From the NCBI RefSeq assembly GCF_003399445.1, contig NZ_QUQO01000002.1:124001-188000 (forward strand): a stretch of 64,000 nucleotides of DNA, written 5' to 3'. The DNA is from Parvularcula marina. Lineage in GTDB: Bacteria > Pseudomonadota > Alphaproteobacteria > Caulobacterales > Parvularculaceae. The translations under genes were made by a program, and so were the position numbers. The notes under the pieces are model-generated. The model was given only the letters and a program-made list of their open reading frames with translations. It was not told where the DNA came from and ran no database searches. Below, in pieces: positions 48,359-58,024 of the stretch (the first letter of the stretch is position 1; the number at the start of each line of letters is the position of its first letter).

Positions 48359-50296
48359 GTGATCAGCGTCACCACGCAAATAGTCGGTCAGGGCGACCTC
48401 GTAGCGGAGGCACTGGCGCGGTCGCCCGTCACCGGGCGAATGCTGGATATCGGCCTTGGCCGGGGGCGAGCGGCGAATGCCTTTGCAGCGGCGGGCTGGT
48501 CCGTCTCCGCGACGGGGTTTGATGTCTCTGACTATATCTCTGACACCGAAGACCTCGCGGAAGTGATCGAGCTTCATGAAGGCATCGATATCTGTGACAT
48601 GTCGATCTTCGAAGATGAAAGCTTCGATGTCATCTGGTGCGCCCATGTGGTGGAGCATGTGCTCGACACGGGCAGGGCGCTGGCGGAGATCCGGCGGATC
48701 CTCAAACCGGGCGGCAAGTTTTTCATCAGCGTGCCGCCATTCAAGCCGGATATTGTCGGCGGGCATGTAAAGCCCGGATGGAATGTTGGCCTACTGATGT
48801 ATGTGCTGGCCGTTGCTGGATTTGATGTGCGTAGCGGCGCCTTCATCCGGCATGGATATAATATTTTTGGCGCTGTCGGCCGAGGGACAGGACCCCTGCC
48901 GCGCCACGTGCTGCGCTTTGCCAATGGCGATCTGGAGCTGCTGCAGCGCTATGGCCGCTTTCCCGAAGACTTCGATGCGCAGCAGGGGTTTGATGGCGAT
49001 ATACCGTCATGGAATTGGGAATGGCAGCAGGCGCCGGAAGAGCTGCCGCCAGCCAAACAGGCCCAAATGCCGGAGGAGGCCGCCGCCGAAGACGCGCCTC
49101 CGACCCATATCGTCCGGAAGCGGATGAAAATTGCGTTCTTTGTGCCGTGGATCACGAAAAGCCGCGGTGGAACGGAGAATGTCGGGCAGGCGATGGCGAA
49201 TGCCATGGCAGAGCGCGGTCATGAAGTGCAGATCTTCACATTCGACAATGACCGGGCGCCGTCTCGCTGGCCACTCGATCCCACGATCCGGCTCTGGCAC
49301 CTGCCAGAAGGGGAACCTACTGACGATCTCCTGTTAATGGCGGCCGTTGCGCAGGCCAATGTCGAGCTGATTGTCGGTCTGCACATGAACCGGACCTTTG
49401 GCCGCTATGTCAGATGCGCGCACCGTCTCGGCCTTCCGGTCGTTTTGTCAGAACATATCGATCCGCGCTTTCCGCAGCGGATCGGCGCCTTCACCGAGGA
49501 CGAGCGGCTGACATTCTTCAGTGGGGCCACCAAAATCCACCTCCTGGTCGAGGCGTTCCGCAAGACATTGCCGGAGAGCTTTCAGGACAGGATTGAGGTC
49601 ATTCCCAATACGGTGCCGCCCGCTCGTCGATTGGCAGAGCCTGCCGGTGTGGACGGAGAGCCTAAGACGATACTGGCCGTCTGCCGTTTGGTGCCGCGAA
49701 AGAATGTCGACCAGTTGATCAGGGCCTTCGCGAAGATCCTGCCCCTTGTCCCGGAATGGCGGCTGCGGATTGTTGGCGACGGGCCGGAGCTTGGCCGCTT
49801 GCAGTCACTGGCTAAAGAGCTGGGAGTTGCCGACTCTGTCGATTTTCATGGGTACACAGACGATACTTATGTCTGCTATGAAAAGGCGCAGATTTTCTGC
49901 TCTGCCGCCCTGTTCGAAGGTTTTCCCATGACCACGCTGGAGGCCATGGCGCATGGCTTGCCCTGCGTCGGCTTTGCCGCTTGCAACGAAATTTATGAGC
50001 TTATTTCATGCGGTGAAACAGGTTTTGTTTTTTCGGATAGAGTAGCCCACCAGAGTCTGGAGGCGCGATTGATTGAGCTAACTCAAGGACGTGAGCTGAG
50101 AAATCGCATGGGGAAATCTGGGTTAAATAAATATACGGAAGAATTCGGCGAAAACTATGTTCTTGATAAATGGGAATCTCTCTTCTTTAAGGCAGTATGT
50201 GGGGGATTAAAATATCTTAGTACGGAGTTGATTGAAGTGCATGAGGATCGATTGAACTCTTTTGCCTTCGCTTCCGATGATGAGATGCTGAACTAG
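48359..50296 (+). CDS. Fused class I methyltransferase and GT4 glycosyltransferase
   Basis: 645 residues, GTG start with a G-rich ribosome site. Residues 1-200 form a SAM methyltransferase (GRMLDIGLGRGRAANAFAAAG, FDVIWCAHVVEHVLDTGRALAEIRRILKPGG). After a linker rich in Pro/Glu/Ala (about 220-250), residues 255-620 form a GT-B GT4 enzyme: MKIAFFVPWITKSRGGTENV, LAVCRLVPRKNVDQLI, VGDGPELGRL, and the EGFPMTTLEAMAHG (E-x7-E) nucleotide-sugar site. It probably both methylates a sugar or chain end and transfers a residue. The final 100 codons become AT-rich. First gene of the cluster, 10 nt before the next. Confidence 0.88.
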   Translation: MISVTTQIVGQGDLVAEALARSPVTGRMLDIGLGRGRAANAFAAAGWSVSATGFDVSDYISDTEDLAEVIELHEGIDICDMSIFEDESFDVIWCAHVVEHVLDTGRALAEIRRILKPGGKFFISVPPFKPDIVGGHVKPGWNVGLLMYVLAVAGFDVRSGAFIRHGYNIFGAVGRGTGPLPRHVLRFANGDLELLQRYGRFPEDFDAQQGFDGDIPSWNWEWQQAPEELPPAKQAQMPEEAAAEDAPPTHIVRKRMKIAFFVPWITKSRGGTENVGQAMANAMAERGHEVQIFTFDNDRAPSRWPLDPTIRLWHLPEGEPTDDLLLMAAVAQANVELIVGLHMNRTFGRYVRCAHRLGLPVVLSEHIDPRFPQRIGAFTEDERLTFFSGATKIHLLVEAFRKTLPESFQDRIEVIPNTVPPARRLAEPAGVDGEPKTILAVCRLVPRKNVDQLIRAFAKILPLVPEWRLRIVGDGPELGRLQSLAKELGVADSVDFHGYTDDTYVCYEKAQIFCSAALFEGFPMTTLEAMAHGLPCVGFAACNEIYELISCGETGFVFSDRVAHQSLEARLIELTQGRELRNRMGKSGLNKYTEEFGENYVLDKWESLFFKAVCGGLKYLSTELIEVHEDRLNSFAFASDDEMLN

Positions 50297-50306
50297 GGGT
50301 AAGGAA

Positions 50307-53300
50307 ATGTCGCAGGAGGAAGGTGATGCATATCTCAACTTCAGGGATTTCCTTGATCTCGGAAGCGAGCGTCTCAAGCAAGCTGTCGACATCAGAGAAA
50401 AGGTTCTTTCTCTCCGTCAAAAGGAAGTGATTTCTAGTTACTCAGTAGATGTCTTGGAATCAGGTTACGGAGCTAATCTGGGTGGCTTGTTTCGTGGTCT
50501 TAAAAGCATTGATGAGGGTTTATATGCCTCAGATGCTAATATGCTATCACATGGAACGCTACTGCGATCTCAAAAATCATCTAATTTTAGAGCCGGTAAG
50601 GTGTTTGGGGGGTATAAGTCTGAAAATAACATTGTTCTGTATGAGACGGGATTTCTAGCATCAGTATACGGATGGATACATTCTTTTAAAAATCGCCGCC
50701 CTGAAATGTCTTGCTTGGGGTATGTCTATGATGACATCGCGCATTATTTCATGACGGATTATCCCAATCGTCTGATCCAGAAACTGAACAGTGATGCCGA
50801 ACTGAGCGATGCCGAGAGTGCGCGAGCCGAAGGTTTGATCAGACGCATCGTCGATCGAAGAATCAGCAAATATAACGCCCAGCCTTTTACAGCGCCTGCC
50901 ATGACGGAGGGATATTCTCGCCGTGTGCTCGTTTGTGACCAGAGCTACGCTGATGCCTCGACAATCTATGGCAAAATCAATACGCACGGCTTTGAATCTA
51001 TGCTGCTCGCCGCCATTCAGGAAAATCCTGATGCGGAGATATTGGTAAAATCCCATCCGGACACTTACTGGGAAAAATCAGAGCTCAAGAGAGAGAATCG
51101 TGCAGGCTATTTCGAGCACTTGCGTGACACCGGCCGGGTGCGCATTCTGCGTGAGCCGGTCAATCCTTATACGCTCTTTGACCTGGTCGACACAGTCTAT
51201 GTGGGCACCAGCCAGATGGGGCTTGAGGCGCTGTTTGCAGGCAAAAAGGTCGTCTGCTTCGGTGCACCTTTTTATGCCGGCTGGGGGCTGACCGATGACC
51301 GGCAGCCAGTGCCGCACAGGCATCGGAACCGCTCCCTGATTGAGCTTTTTCACTATTTTTATGATTGGTACACAATTTATCATGTGCCGGGATGTGCGGT
51401 CCCCAGCAGGATAGAAGATGCGCTCGATTTCATTGAGCAGCACCGTCCCTATGCACCGCCAATTGCCTTGCCGGCGACGGAGCGTCCGCCAAAAATTTCT
51501 GTCATTCTGCCGGTCTATGGGGTTGAGCAGTATATTGAGGAGTGCTTGCGCTCGATCCAGCGACAGACATTGGAAGATATCGAGATCATTCCGGTGAATG
51601 ACCAGAGCCCGGATGGCAGTCAGGCCATCATCGACCGGCTCGCGGCGGAGGATTCGCGCATTCGGCCGATCATCATGAAAGAGAATGTCGGGCAGGGTTT
51701 CGCCCGCAATGCTGGGATAAAGGCGGCACGCGGCGAATATATCTGGTTCATCGACTCGGATGACTACCTGGCTTCTCCAACTCACCTGGAGACGGTTTAC
51801 AATGTTGCGTGTGAAGATGGTGCAGATTTAGTCCGTGGACGAAAAAACATAGAGAGAATAGAGGATTCGAGCGGACAGCATTTGCGCGATCGTCGAGATG
51901 AAACCGAAAAATATTTCGATGAGAATTTTCAAAAGAAGACATTCGCAGAAGCTACGGTCTTGCTACACAGTAGGCATCACTGCCAATGGCTCTACCGGCG
52001 AGAATTTCTTCAGGAAAGTGATATAAAATTCACAACGCCCAAATGGGAGGAGCGCCCATTCCTTTTAAAAGCGCTGCTGAGCGCAAAGTGTATCAGCACG
52101 ACATCAAGTGAAGCTTTTATATATCGTATACGTCAGGATTCAACGGCAAGAAGGGAGAAAACCGCTCAGGACTACGAAGATCAAATCAAGAATTTTGAAG
52201 ATGTTGTTGAGCTACTGTCTATTGCGGGTGCTTTCGGGAGATCAAGCGAACTTTGGTATCATGCTAACTTCACAATAGCTCAGTATATACATTATATATT
52301 CTGTGGCTTTCCATATGAGTTAGTCAGCGCTGGAAAATTAAACATCCAGTCGGAAGAATTTTTCGATCGTATTCGAGAGGTGTTCCTATCCACGAACGTG
52401 AATTCCAACGATCTGGTATTTGATGCCTATGTTTTCAGCAAGTCTAAGCTGAAACCAAATGTATACAGATTAATCTTTGCGGCAATCAGAGCTGAAGAGT
52501 ACGACCTCGCCCGTACTGCAATAGAAGAAGCTCCGATCCCTCAAGAGAAGCTATATACGATTTATAAGGATGAGCCGTGCGATGAATTTGAAGCAGATCT
52601 CCAATATGCGCTGAACCTTTACGCCCGAAACGGGCTGGCAAAAGAGCTATCCGCGCGGCCGGATGTGTCGCTGGGAGCTTTACCCCGGATCGTCATCCAT
52701 ATCGGCGCGACCAAGACCGGCAGCACATTCCTTCAGCATTACATGGACCAGAACCGTCCGGCCTTGCTGCGAGAAGGGATCTGGTATCCTGAACGTGGGT
52801 TGTTCCAACAAAAGGGACGTCCACAAAAAGTAGCTGGCCAAGCAAATTTTGCTCCGGCTGCGGTGAAACGGGATCCATTCCTGCTCAACTATCTGCTGGA
52901 TGGCCTGCGCCTGATGAAAGGCCGTATCCATACGATTGTCCTGTCGAGCGAGGCATTCTTCCTCAATGCGAAGGCCGATATGCTGGCGGAGTATTTCCGC
53001 GGCTTTGATGTGCAGATGATCGCCTATCTTCGCCGTCAGGATGAATGGGCAAATGCGCAATATGCTGAGTTCGTTGCCGGTGGGGCCGTTGGTCGGATCG
53101 ATAAGGAATTCACAGAATGGCTGGAAAGCCCTGAGACCGCCGAACGGCTCAACTATCTCAACGTCCTTAACCGTTGGAACGAACGGATCGGCCGGGAGAA
53201 CATCATTGTACGCCCCTATGAGCGTTCGCAGTTTGTAGATGGTGACCTGATTGCCGACTTTGCGGCTGCCGCAAATCTGCCTGCGTTGGCAGTTCTGCCC

Positions 53301-54278
53301 TGGCCCGAAAAGAGCAAGTCGAATTCCTTCCCGTTGGGGAGTGAGCACCTGCCGATGTTCCGGCATTTCAACAAGCTCTCCTATCCGAGCCGGGAAGCGT
53401 ATCTCGACTTTGTCGAGGAGGCGACGCGCAAGATCACGGCCTATCGGGAGGAGATTGGCCGACCGATATCTAAGCCCTGGGCGCTTGCGGACGGCCAAAG
53501 CGAGCAGATCCTTGCCGATCATGCATCCGTCAACGAATCGATTGCCCGGCATTATATGGGACGTGAAGATGGCAGACTTTTCGAGGATATGACGCCGCGC
53601 GCTGGGGAGCCAGCGCCGACTGCTTTCGATGCGCGGGAATTCGAAATTCTGTCCAATGCTTATGAGTATCAGCTTAATAAGGCTGCGACGAAAAAACCCA
53701 AGCCAAAGGCAAAGCCCGCAGCGCCGCAGAAGGTCGTGACTGAAACTGTCACCTTGCAGGCCGTACCGAAACTTGCGCCGGGTGCTGTTAATTATGGGTT
53801 GTTCGGGTGGAGAAAGAAATTCCTTGCCCCAATCGTCGGGCGGTATCTCAAACCGCGTATTCCGACGCCGCTCTATCGTATTTATGACAAGGAGCCATCG
53901 CTCTATTTCAATTCCCTGCCGCATGTAAACCGTAACCTTGCCCACCGTGTCGTCTTTCCTCGGGGAAGTGTCTATGGGCCATTCGGTATCACGAAGATCT
54001 GGGTACCAATTGCATCGGCGGTCATCGGTGCATGGCGTGGGGACCGGATGAGGTCGACATTCGAGCAGGATCCGGTGATGTTCTTCCGGAATGCGAGGGG
54101 CGGGATGACGCGCCTTATCGGCCGGCTCCTTTTCCCGTTTGGGGAGCGTCCAGAAGATGTCCGCGAAGAGTTGCGGGCCGCCGGCTTTGTTTATGACTGG
54201 CACGGACAGCATGAACATCGGGCCGATCAGGCTGATCGTATCCGCTTCGGGCAGCTCAGCCATGGGGCGGCGGAATGA
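50307..54278 (+). CDS. Three-module glycan enzyme: KpsC-like transferase, GT2, sulfotransferase
   Basis: 1323 residues. Module 1 (about 130-380) resembles capsule-synthesis KpsC-type domains: RRVLVCDQSYADASTIYG, EILVKSHPDTYW, VYVGTSQMGLEALFAGKKVVCFGAPFYAGWGLTDDR. Module 2 (about 394-620) is a GT2: ISVILPVYGVEQYIEECLRSI, VNDQSPDGSQAII, GQGFARNAGIKAARGEYIWFIDSDDYL (DxD). Module 3 (about 792-1095) is a sulfotransferase: IHIGATKTGSTFLQHYM, the PAPS phosphosulfate loop, and IAYLRRQDEWANAQY. A KPKPKAKPAAP linker and a 190-residue unassigned tail follow. Codons 1-110 and about 490-770 are markedly AT-rich. Its stop overlaps the next ATG. Confidence 0.85.
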   Translation: MSQEEGDAYLNFRDFLDLGSERLKQAVDIREKVLSLRQKEVISSYSVDVLESGYGANLGGLFRGLKSIDEGLYASDANMLSHGTLLRSQKSSNFRAGKVFGGYKSENNIVLYETGFLASVYGWIHSFKNRRPEMSCLGYVYDDIAHYFMTDYPNRLIQKLNSDAELSDAESARAEGLIRRIVDRRISKYNAQPFTAPAMTEGYSRRVLVCDQSYADASTIYGKINTHGFESMLLAAIQENPDAEILVKSHPDTYWEKSELKRENRAGYFEHLRDTGRVRILREPVNPYTLFDLVDTVYVGTSQMGLEALFAGKKVVCFGAPFYAGWGLTDDRQPVPHRHRNRSLIELFHYFYDWYTIYHVPGCAVPSRIEDALDFIEQHRPYAPPIALPATERPPKISVILPVYGVEQYIEECLRSIQRQTLEDIEIIPVNDQSPDGSQAIIDRLAAEDSRIRPIIMKENVGQGFARNAGIKAARGEYIWFIDSDDYLASPTHLETVYNVACEDGADLVRGRKNIERIEDSSGQHLRDRRDETEKYFDENFQKKTFAEATVLLHSRHHCQWLYRREFLQESDIKFTTPKWEERPFLLKALLSAKCISTTSSEAFIYRIRQDSTARREKTAQDYEDQIKNFEDVVELLSIAGAFGRSSELWYHANFTIAQYIHYIFCGFPYELVSAGKLNIQSEEFFDRIREVFLSTNVNSNDLVFDAYVFSKSKLKPNVYRLIFAAIRAEEYDLARTAIEEAPIPQEKLYTIYKDEPCDEFEADLQYALNLYARNGLAKELSARPDVSLGALPRIVIHIGATKTGSTFLQHYMDQNRPALLREGIWYPERGLFQQKGRPQKVAGQANFAPAAVKRDPFLLNYLLDGLRLMKGRIHTIVLSSEAFFLNAKADMLAEYFRGFDVQMIAYLRRQDEWANAQYAEFVAGGAVGRIDKEFTEWLESPETAERLNYLNVLNRWNERIGRENIIVRPYERSQFVDGDLIADFAAAANLPALAVLPWPEKSKSNSFPLGSEHLPMFRHFNKLSYPSREAYLDFVEEATRKITAYREEIGRPISKPWALADGQSEQILADHASVNESIARHYMGREDGRLFEDMTPRAGEPAPTAFDAREFEILSNAYEYQLNKAATKKPKPKAKPAAPQKVVTETVTLQAVPKLAPGAVNYGLFGWRKKFLAPIVGRYLKPRIPTPLYRIYDKEPSLYFNSLPHVNRNLAHRVVFPRGSVYGPFGITKIWVPIASAVIGAWRGDRMRSTFEQDPVMFFRNARGGMTRLIGRLLFPFGERPEDVREELRAAGFVYDWHGQHEHRADQADRIRFGQLSHGAAE

Positions 54279-56389
54279 CAAACTGGATCATCAGCGGTGT
54301 GGCGCGGTCCGGCACGACGCTGCTGTATCAGATCCTGTTTGACAGCCTGCAGGCGGAGGGGACGCCCTTCACGGGCATTTATGAGCCATATCTGTGGGGG
54401 AGGGGCGTCTGGAATCTGTCGCCTGCTGATTTCCGTTCGGAATTCAATGTGACAGATAACCTTCATCCGTATGGGATTTATACTCATACAGAAACGCCGC
54501 TGCATCTAAATGGAAACCACGAGACACACGATGCGTTCCTGAGCACTATTCTTAGTAGAGGGCCGAATGCACTGGTCAAAGTCATCAGGGGGGCGGGACG
54601 ATTGCAGCCCATCCTGGATCATGGCCCCGATACGCGGATCATCCATCTTGTCAGGAACCCGCTGGATGTCTGTAATTCCCTTCTGAGTAATTTCTCTCCT
54701 TACGGGGATGAATATCATCCCAGTGACAGGGCACGGTTTCTCGCTGAGATCATTGCGGCGCGGACAGATGATTTTGGCAGGGCGCCGCAGACCGAAATGC
54801 AGTGGAATCTGTTGTGGTGGAAGCACATGAATGACTGGGCGTTTGAAGCGGCGGTCAAAAATCCGGATCGAGTGCTGATCCTGCCATATGAGCTTTGGGG
54901 GCATGACCCTTACTTATTCCTGAAACTCATCGGAGACTTCGCGCAGATCAGAACTTCAGGATTGTACAAAGAAGCATATACACGGCAGATCAAAGGCAAA
55001 ACGACCCGCAAGCTTCTGAAATCCGATGATGTGTCAGATGCTGAGCCCTATTTCAGGCGCTTTGTGGAATGGGCTTCTGGTTTGACGCAAGCGAAGTCTG
55101 ATGTGTGGACAAAGCATTTAAAGAGAGCCGGACAAAAATACGCATCAGGCAGTGTGGCTGGCCATTATTGCCCTTCACTCAAGCGGAATATGTCGAGCCT
55201 ACGGCTTCGAAAAAGTCATGCACATAATGCTAAGTACACAGAGTTACTCTTATGCAGTCAGCGGATCACCAAACGTGAAACTGTCGCCCGCCTGTCACGT
55301 CTTGCTGACGGCGCCAGTCAGTTGCAGTCAAGCCGAAAACTTTGGTATCTGAATTTTGCATTCAGAGATGTCATCAAGACAATCGATAATGTCGCGAGTG
55401 AAGCGCGCGTTGTGCATGAGCCGCTAGATGTCACTTGTGTCATTACTTCATTCAACAATGGCGCATATTTACGAGGGGCGGTTGATTCTGTCCTCAATCA
55501 GTCCAGGCCTGTCAAATCCATTCTTATCGCAGATGATTGTAGCCAGGACGGCTCGCAAGAATTTATTCGTCGATATGCTGAAGAAAACCCGCAGATCGAC
55601 TTCCTCTGCCGGGAGCAGAATATCGGTGTCGGGCGCAACCGTGATGATGCGTTCCGGCGCGCGGAAAGTGAGTTTGTTACTCAACTTGACGGTGATGATT
55701 TCATCTACCCCAAAAAGATCGAGCATGAGCTCCGGGCAATTGAAGTAGCTGGAGGTGATCCATCTACATTAGTTGCTTTTTCCGACATGATGAAGATTGA
55801 CGAGATGGGATTACAGCCAAATTCCCTTTCCGGGTTTGCTGAACTGCAATCGCGGGAGAAGAGGTTGGAAGCGCTCTTGCTGCGCCGAAATCCGCTGCCC
55901 CATAACATGACTTTCAGTAAACGTCTTTATCAGGAATGCGGTGGATACGATACTGAGGCCTGCCTTTACGAAGACTGGGGATTGAAATTACGTCTCGCTA
56001 AACATGCCTCAAACTGGGTTTATTCAGGTGTCGTCGGTCTGGTCTATAACCGGCATGGTCAGGGGCTTTCGGCGGCCGATCCGCTCGTGCATTGGTACTG
56101 GCGGCTTTATTGTCTCTCAGTCAACCGCGGATGGCTGATAGGTTCCGTCGGGCCAGAGATGCTTGTGCGGACGATCGCCAATATCAATGAGCAGATCGTC
56201 GGGCGACATGTATCGCAAGCGGATAATTGCAGCTTCCTCAGTCAGGCTAACACCGAGTATGGAGCGAGGCTTTTGATGAAAAAACTCAGTACATTGAGTA
56301 ATCCGAGAGCGTTGAACAAGAAGGGCGAGGGCGCCCTGTCGGAAAGTGTCAGGCGATTCTTTGCGGAAGAAAGTCTCTATGCGTATTAG
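54275..56389 (+). CDS. Sulfotransferase-GT2 fusion protein
   Basis: 704 residues, ATG overlapping the previous stop (ATGA). N-terminal sulfotransferase (about 1-300): the 5'-phosphosulfate loop NWIISGVARSGTTLLYQIL and the 3'-phosphate-binding IIHLVRNPLDVCNSLLSNF near residues 119-138. C-terminal GT2 (about 383-630): DVTCVITSFNNGAYLRGAVDSVL, ADDCSQDGSQEFI, NIGVGRNRDDAFRRAESEFVTQLDGDDF with the DGDD metal site near residue 472, and ECGGYDTEACLYEDWGLKLRL as the acceptor-side motif. Domain order is the reverse of the GT2-sulfotransferase order in the preceding protein. It presumably sulfates and extends the same glycan. Confidence 0.88.
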   Translation: MTNWIISGVARSGTTLLYQILFDSLQAEGTPFTGIYEPYLWGRGVWNLSPADFRSEFNVTDNLHPYGIYTHTETPLHLNGNHETHDAFLSTILSRGPNALVKVIRGAGRLQPILDHGPDTRIIHLVRNPLDVCNSLLSNFSPYGDEYHPSDRARFLAEIIAARTDDFGRAPQTEMQWNLLWWKHMNDWAFEAAVKNPDRVLILPYELWGHDPYLFLKLIGDFAQIRTSGLYKEAYTRQIKGKTTRKLLKSDDVSDAEPYFRRFVEWASGLTQAKSDVWTKHLKRAGQKYASGSVAGHYCPSLKRNMSSLRLRKSHAHNAKYTELLLCSQRITKRETVARLSRLADGASQLQSSRKLWYLNFAFRDVIKTIDNVASEARVVHEPLDVTCVITSFNNGAYLRGAVDSVLNQSRPVKSILIADDCSQDGSQEFIRRYAEENPQIDFLCREQNIGVGRNRDDAFRRAESEFVTQLDGDDFIYPKKIEHELRAIEVAGGDPSTLVAFSDMMKIDEMGLQPNSLSGFAELQSREKRLEALLLRRNPLPHNMTFSKRLYQECGGYDTEACLYEDWGLKLRLAKHASNWVYSGVVGLVYNRHGQGLSAADPLVHWYWRLYCLSVNRGWLIGSVGPEMLVRTIANINEQIVGRHVSQADNCSFLSQANTEYGARLLMKKLSTLSNPRALNKKGEGALSESVRRFFAEESLYAY

Positions 56390-56477
56390 GTGAAACGCTA
56401 AATCGATGCGTTCTTTTGCGATTTGCATATAGATTGAGCTTCATCCTGCTTGCTTTCTACTGGATGAGATATCAAAG

Positions 56478-57896
56478 CTACACGCCCTTGAGCCGGGTCA
56501 CATAGGCGGCGACTCTATTTTCTTGCCGGTATTCTGCGGCAGAAGTGTCGAGCAGGCGCTGGCGCTTCTCACGCTTGGACATCGCATCAAGGAGCGCGCG
56601 CGCCATGTCGATCGGGCTCGTACCAGTTCCGCCATGATAACTTTCCGCGACATGCCCCGGATAGGTCCCGGCTGTGGCGATCAGGAATTTACCCGCCGCG
56701 ATCGCTTCCGTGACGATCCCGGAGCTGCGCACGCGGTAATCTTTTGGGGTATAGGGCAGACAGACAGCATCCGCAGCCCCTAGCAAAGTGCGGTAATCGA
56801 GATCCGAGAGTGGTTCTTTCAGAAGCGTCAGTTTTTTCGGGTCGACTGCATCAAGTTTTTCCAGCGTGGCGGCGATAACCGGGTGCCGGCCGATGATCTG
56901 CGGGCTCGCATGAAGGGCGAAATGGATCTTCTCCGGCGCTGTGCCGGGAAACTCCTCTGAGCCGGCCAATTCAAAAGCGCGCCGGATAATGTCCGGAAAC
57001 AGATTAAAGCCCTTTTCGAGCCGTGCCGCGCCAAGGCTGATGGTCACGAAACTGTCCGGTGTGACGCGTAATTTTTCGGCGCGGAAATTCGCGGCCTCCC
57101 CTGAGATGTCATCCTGTTCAAGGACAGGTAAGGGGAGGGGGGCGACTTCGACTTCCCACAATTCGGTTAGGTGCCGGGCGAGAATCTCATTCTCTGCATA
57201 AAGATGAATTCTGGTGCCGATGAGGCCTGCCTCCTCCCATTCATGAATGGGTGCTGAGACCTCGGCCGCGCTTGCCCGGTTCGGCATGACCCCCACAGGG
57301 TCATAGGGAGTGCAGATATGGATGGTGGGGAGCAACACGGCTTCGTCCTCGGCTATCAGCGCGGCGACCGCCCGGTAGGTCGCGCCATCGGCCGTGTGAA
57401 AGAGGAGGTGGTCATCCGGCCCGGCGCCGCTTTCTTTGAGGCCCTCTTTCAGGCCTTCCGCCATTGAGCGGGCGAGGTCAGGCGCCGGCGGGGCCGTTTT
57501 AGGTCCTGAATTGCGCATGAAGCGCCCCAGTAGCCCCCGGCGGGCGACGGGTGTCTTGGTGCCCTTATAGGCGTCATACATGCTCTTTCCGAAGGTCGGG
57601 ATTGCCTCAGGGTGCTGGGCACCCAGACCCTCGCTCAGATCGGCACTGACGAGCCATGACGTCCTGAAGCCTGCCGCCTCCGCCGACGCAGCAACCGCGC
57701 GGGTGAGGTTGTAGTGATGCCCCCGGAGGTCGGTCAGGGAGGGGTCAGCGATCAGGAACAGGGGGCTCGGCACAGATTGCGCTTCCTTGAGGGCGGGACG
57801 GGCCCGTTCATAAGCCAGCTCGGCAAGCCTCTGTAACCCTTTAATTTCACGTGATTGAGGGCATGGACAGCGCCCGCCCGGCGGCGCTACGCGCAT
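56478..57896 (-). CDS. GT4-like glycosyltransferase
   Basis: About 472 residues from ATG 57896; a TTG at 58004 is in frame, but the intervening codons look like promoter/leader DNA, so the start is uncertain. The N-terminal half has LFLIADPSLTDLRGHHYNLTRAVAASAEAAGF, a typical GT-B acceptor-domain start. The C-terminal half has VTISLGAARLEKGFNLFPDIIRRA, DYRTLLGAADAVCLPYTPKDYRVRSSGIVTEAIAAGKFLIATAGTYPGHVAES (broken here into segments SSGIVTEAIAAGK), the E-x7-E equivalent. Convergent with the sulfotransferase-GT2 gene, divergent from sqdB. Confidence 0.75.
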   Translation of the reverse strand: MRVAPPGGRCPCPQSREIKGLQRLAELAYERARPALKEAQSVPSPLFLIADPSLTDLRGHHYNLTRAVAASAEAAGFRTSWLVSADLSEGLGAQHPEAIPTFGKSMYDAYKGTKTPVARRGLLGRFMRNSGPKTAPPAPDLARSMAEGLKEGLKESGAGPDDHLLFHTADGATYRAVAALIAEDEAVLLPTIHICTPYDPVGVMPNRASAAEVSAPIHEWEEAGLIGTRIHLYAENEILARHLTELWEVEVAPLPLPVLEQDDISGEAANFRAEKLRVTPDSFVTISLGAARLEKGFNLFPDIIRRAFELAGSEEFPGTAPEKIHFALHASPQIIGRHPVIAATLEKLDAVDPKKLTLLKEPLSDLDYRTLLGAADAVCLPYTPKDYRVRSSGIVTEAIAAGKFLIATAGTYPGHVAESYHGGTGTSPIDMARALLDAMSKREKRQRLLDTSAAEYRQENRVAAYVTRLKGV

Positions 57897-58024
57897 TCTC
57901 TGGATATCTGACCTTGCCGCGAGGCCCAGCGGCACTATAGAGGGTCGCAAATTTGGTAAAAGTGTCGCATTGGGCGCACTTTCCTTGACCCTGAAGACAG
58001 ACAAGCGGGCAGGATTACAGCGTT

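Noticed and set aside
42862-50300. Prophage or intact integrative element after tRNA-Leu
   Set aside because: Only an integrase N-terminal stub and one transposase scar are visible; no structural, replication, conjugation or repressor genes.
52680-54281. 533-residue minus-strand open frame opposite the sulfotransferase module
   Set aside because: No domain signature, Arg/Ile/Pro-rich antisense composition; the plus-strand frame carries clear sulfotransferase motifs.
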